NCBI GenBank assembly: GCA_016800925.1
Contig: JABCPU010001080.1
Location: forward strand, 1-16,696
Direction of reading: 5' to 3'
Source of the DNA: Suillus spraguei
Taxonomy: Eukaryota > Basidiomycota > Agaricomycetes > Boletales > Suillaceae
Length of the DNA stretch: 16,696 nucleotides
Both the position numbers and the translations under genes were made by a program. Each line of letters begins with the position of its first letter. The first letter of the stretch is position 1. Below the pieces are notes generated by a model, which did not search any database, had not been told where the DNA came from, and saw only the letters and a list, made by a program, of their open reading frames with translations. Below, piece by piece: positions 16,649 through 16,696 of this stretch.

Positions 16649-16696
16649 AAGGGAGATTGTGGAATAGTTGGGGAGTTGTTCGAGTCGGGAAGTTCC
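16649..16696 (-). pseudogene. Protease-RT linker fragment of element 2, partial at window edge
   Basis: These 48 bases match 134-182 with only a few differences (for example GGAATAGTT against GGAGTAGTT, and TTCGAGT against TTCCAGT). They therefore encode the same linker segment and continue out of the right edge. Confidence 0.8.

Larger units (their letters stand above)
13649..16696 (-). mobile_element. Ty3/gypsy chromovirus, 3' half, RT region replaced by an LTR (element 2)
   Basis: In minus-strand order: protease-RT linker (16696-16649), LTR (16648-16174), RNase H tail, HHCC zinc site, integrase, chromodomain and an additional 337-aa ORF. Linker and LTR are near-identical to those of element 1, so both belong to one family. 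The RT polymerase and most of RNase H are absent between linker and RNase H tail, where the LTR lies. No matching 3' LTR was found below 13649. Two frameshifts and one stop interrupt Pol, so the copy is defective. Confidence 0.85.

Overview
The window looks like transposon-rich nuclear DNA of a filamentous fungus, most likely a basidiomycete (Agaricomycete). Every convincing intron is short (about 50-95 nt) with GTRNGT-type donors and CTRAY-like branch points. The mobile elements are chromodomain Ty3/gypsy retrotransposons and PIF/Harbinger-like DNA transposons of types common in Agaricomycete genomes. No species can be named from the sequence alone.

Layout. (1) 1-3953, minus strand: the 5' half of a decayed gypsy element. 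It has a 5' LTR (3319-3953), a gag remnant reduced to a zinc knuckle, a DSG protease, an over-long protease-RT linker containing an 8-bp minisatellite (703-1014), and the first codons leading into reverse transcriptase at the left window edge. (2) 3954-4415: about 2.5 copies of a ~180-bp tandem repeat that the LTR abuts. (3) 4510-5272, minus: N-terminal fragment of a PIF/Harbinger transposase. (4) 5944-7053, minus: a three-exon gene of unknown function whose two introns keep one 335-codon frame. (5) 8140-9606, plus: a three-exon gene of about 436 codons resembling the basidiomycete DUF6532 group. (6) about 9776-12228, plus: a degraded multi-exon gene ending in a protein-kinase-like C-lobe with altered catalytic motifs. 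(7) 12370-13412, plus: a second, almost full-length PIF/Harbinger transposase killed by eight in-frame TGA codons. (8) 13649-16696, minus: the 3' half of another gypsy element of the same family as (1): RNase H tail, HHCC zinc site, D,D(35)E integrase, chromodomain, then an extra intact 337-aa ORF. Its reverse transcriptase has been replaced by an LTR (16174-16648), beyond which the protease-RT linker resumes at the right edge.

How the parts fit. The two gypsy segments are colinear pieces of one family: the last ~48 bases of the window repeat bases ~134-182. Only regions 4 and 5 look like intact host-type genes, and both are uncharacterised. The rest records repeated transposon insertion, LTR recombination and a C-to-T/G-to-A decay pattern at CpG sites, as expected where repeats are cytosine-methylated or mutated by a RIP-like process. 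The observations most worth follow-up are the extra ORF behind the chromodomain, the all-TGA decay signature of the Harbinger transposase, and the LTR that sits exactly where the RT domain should be.
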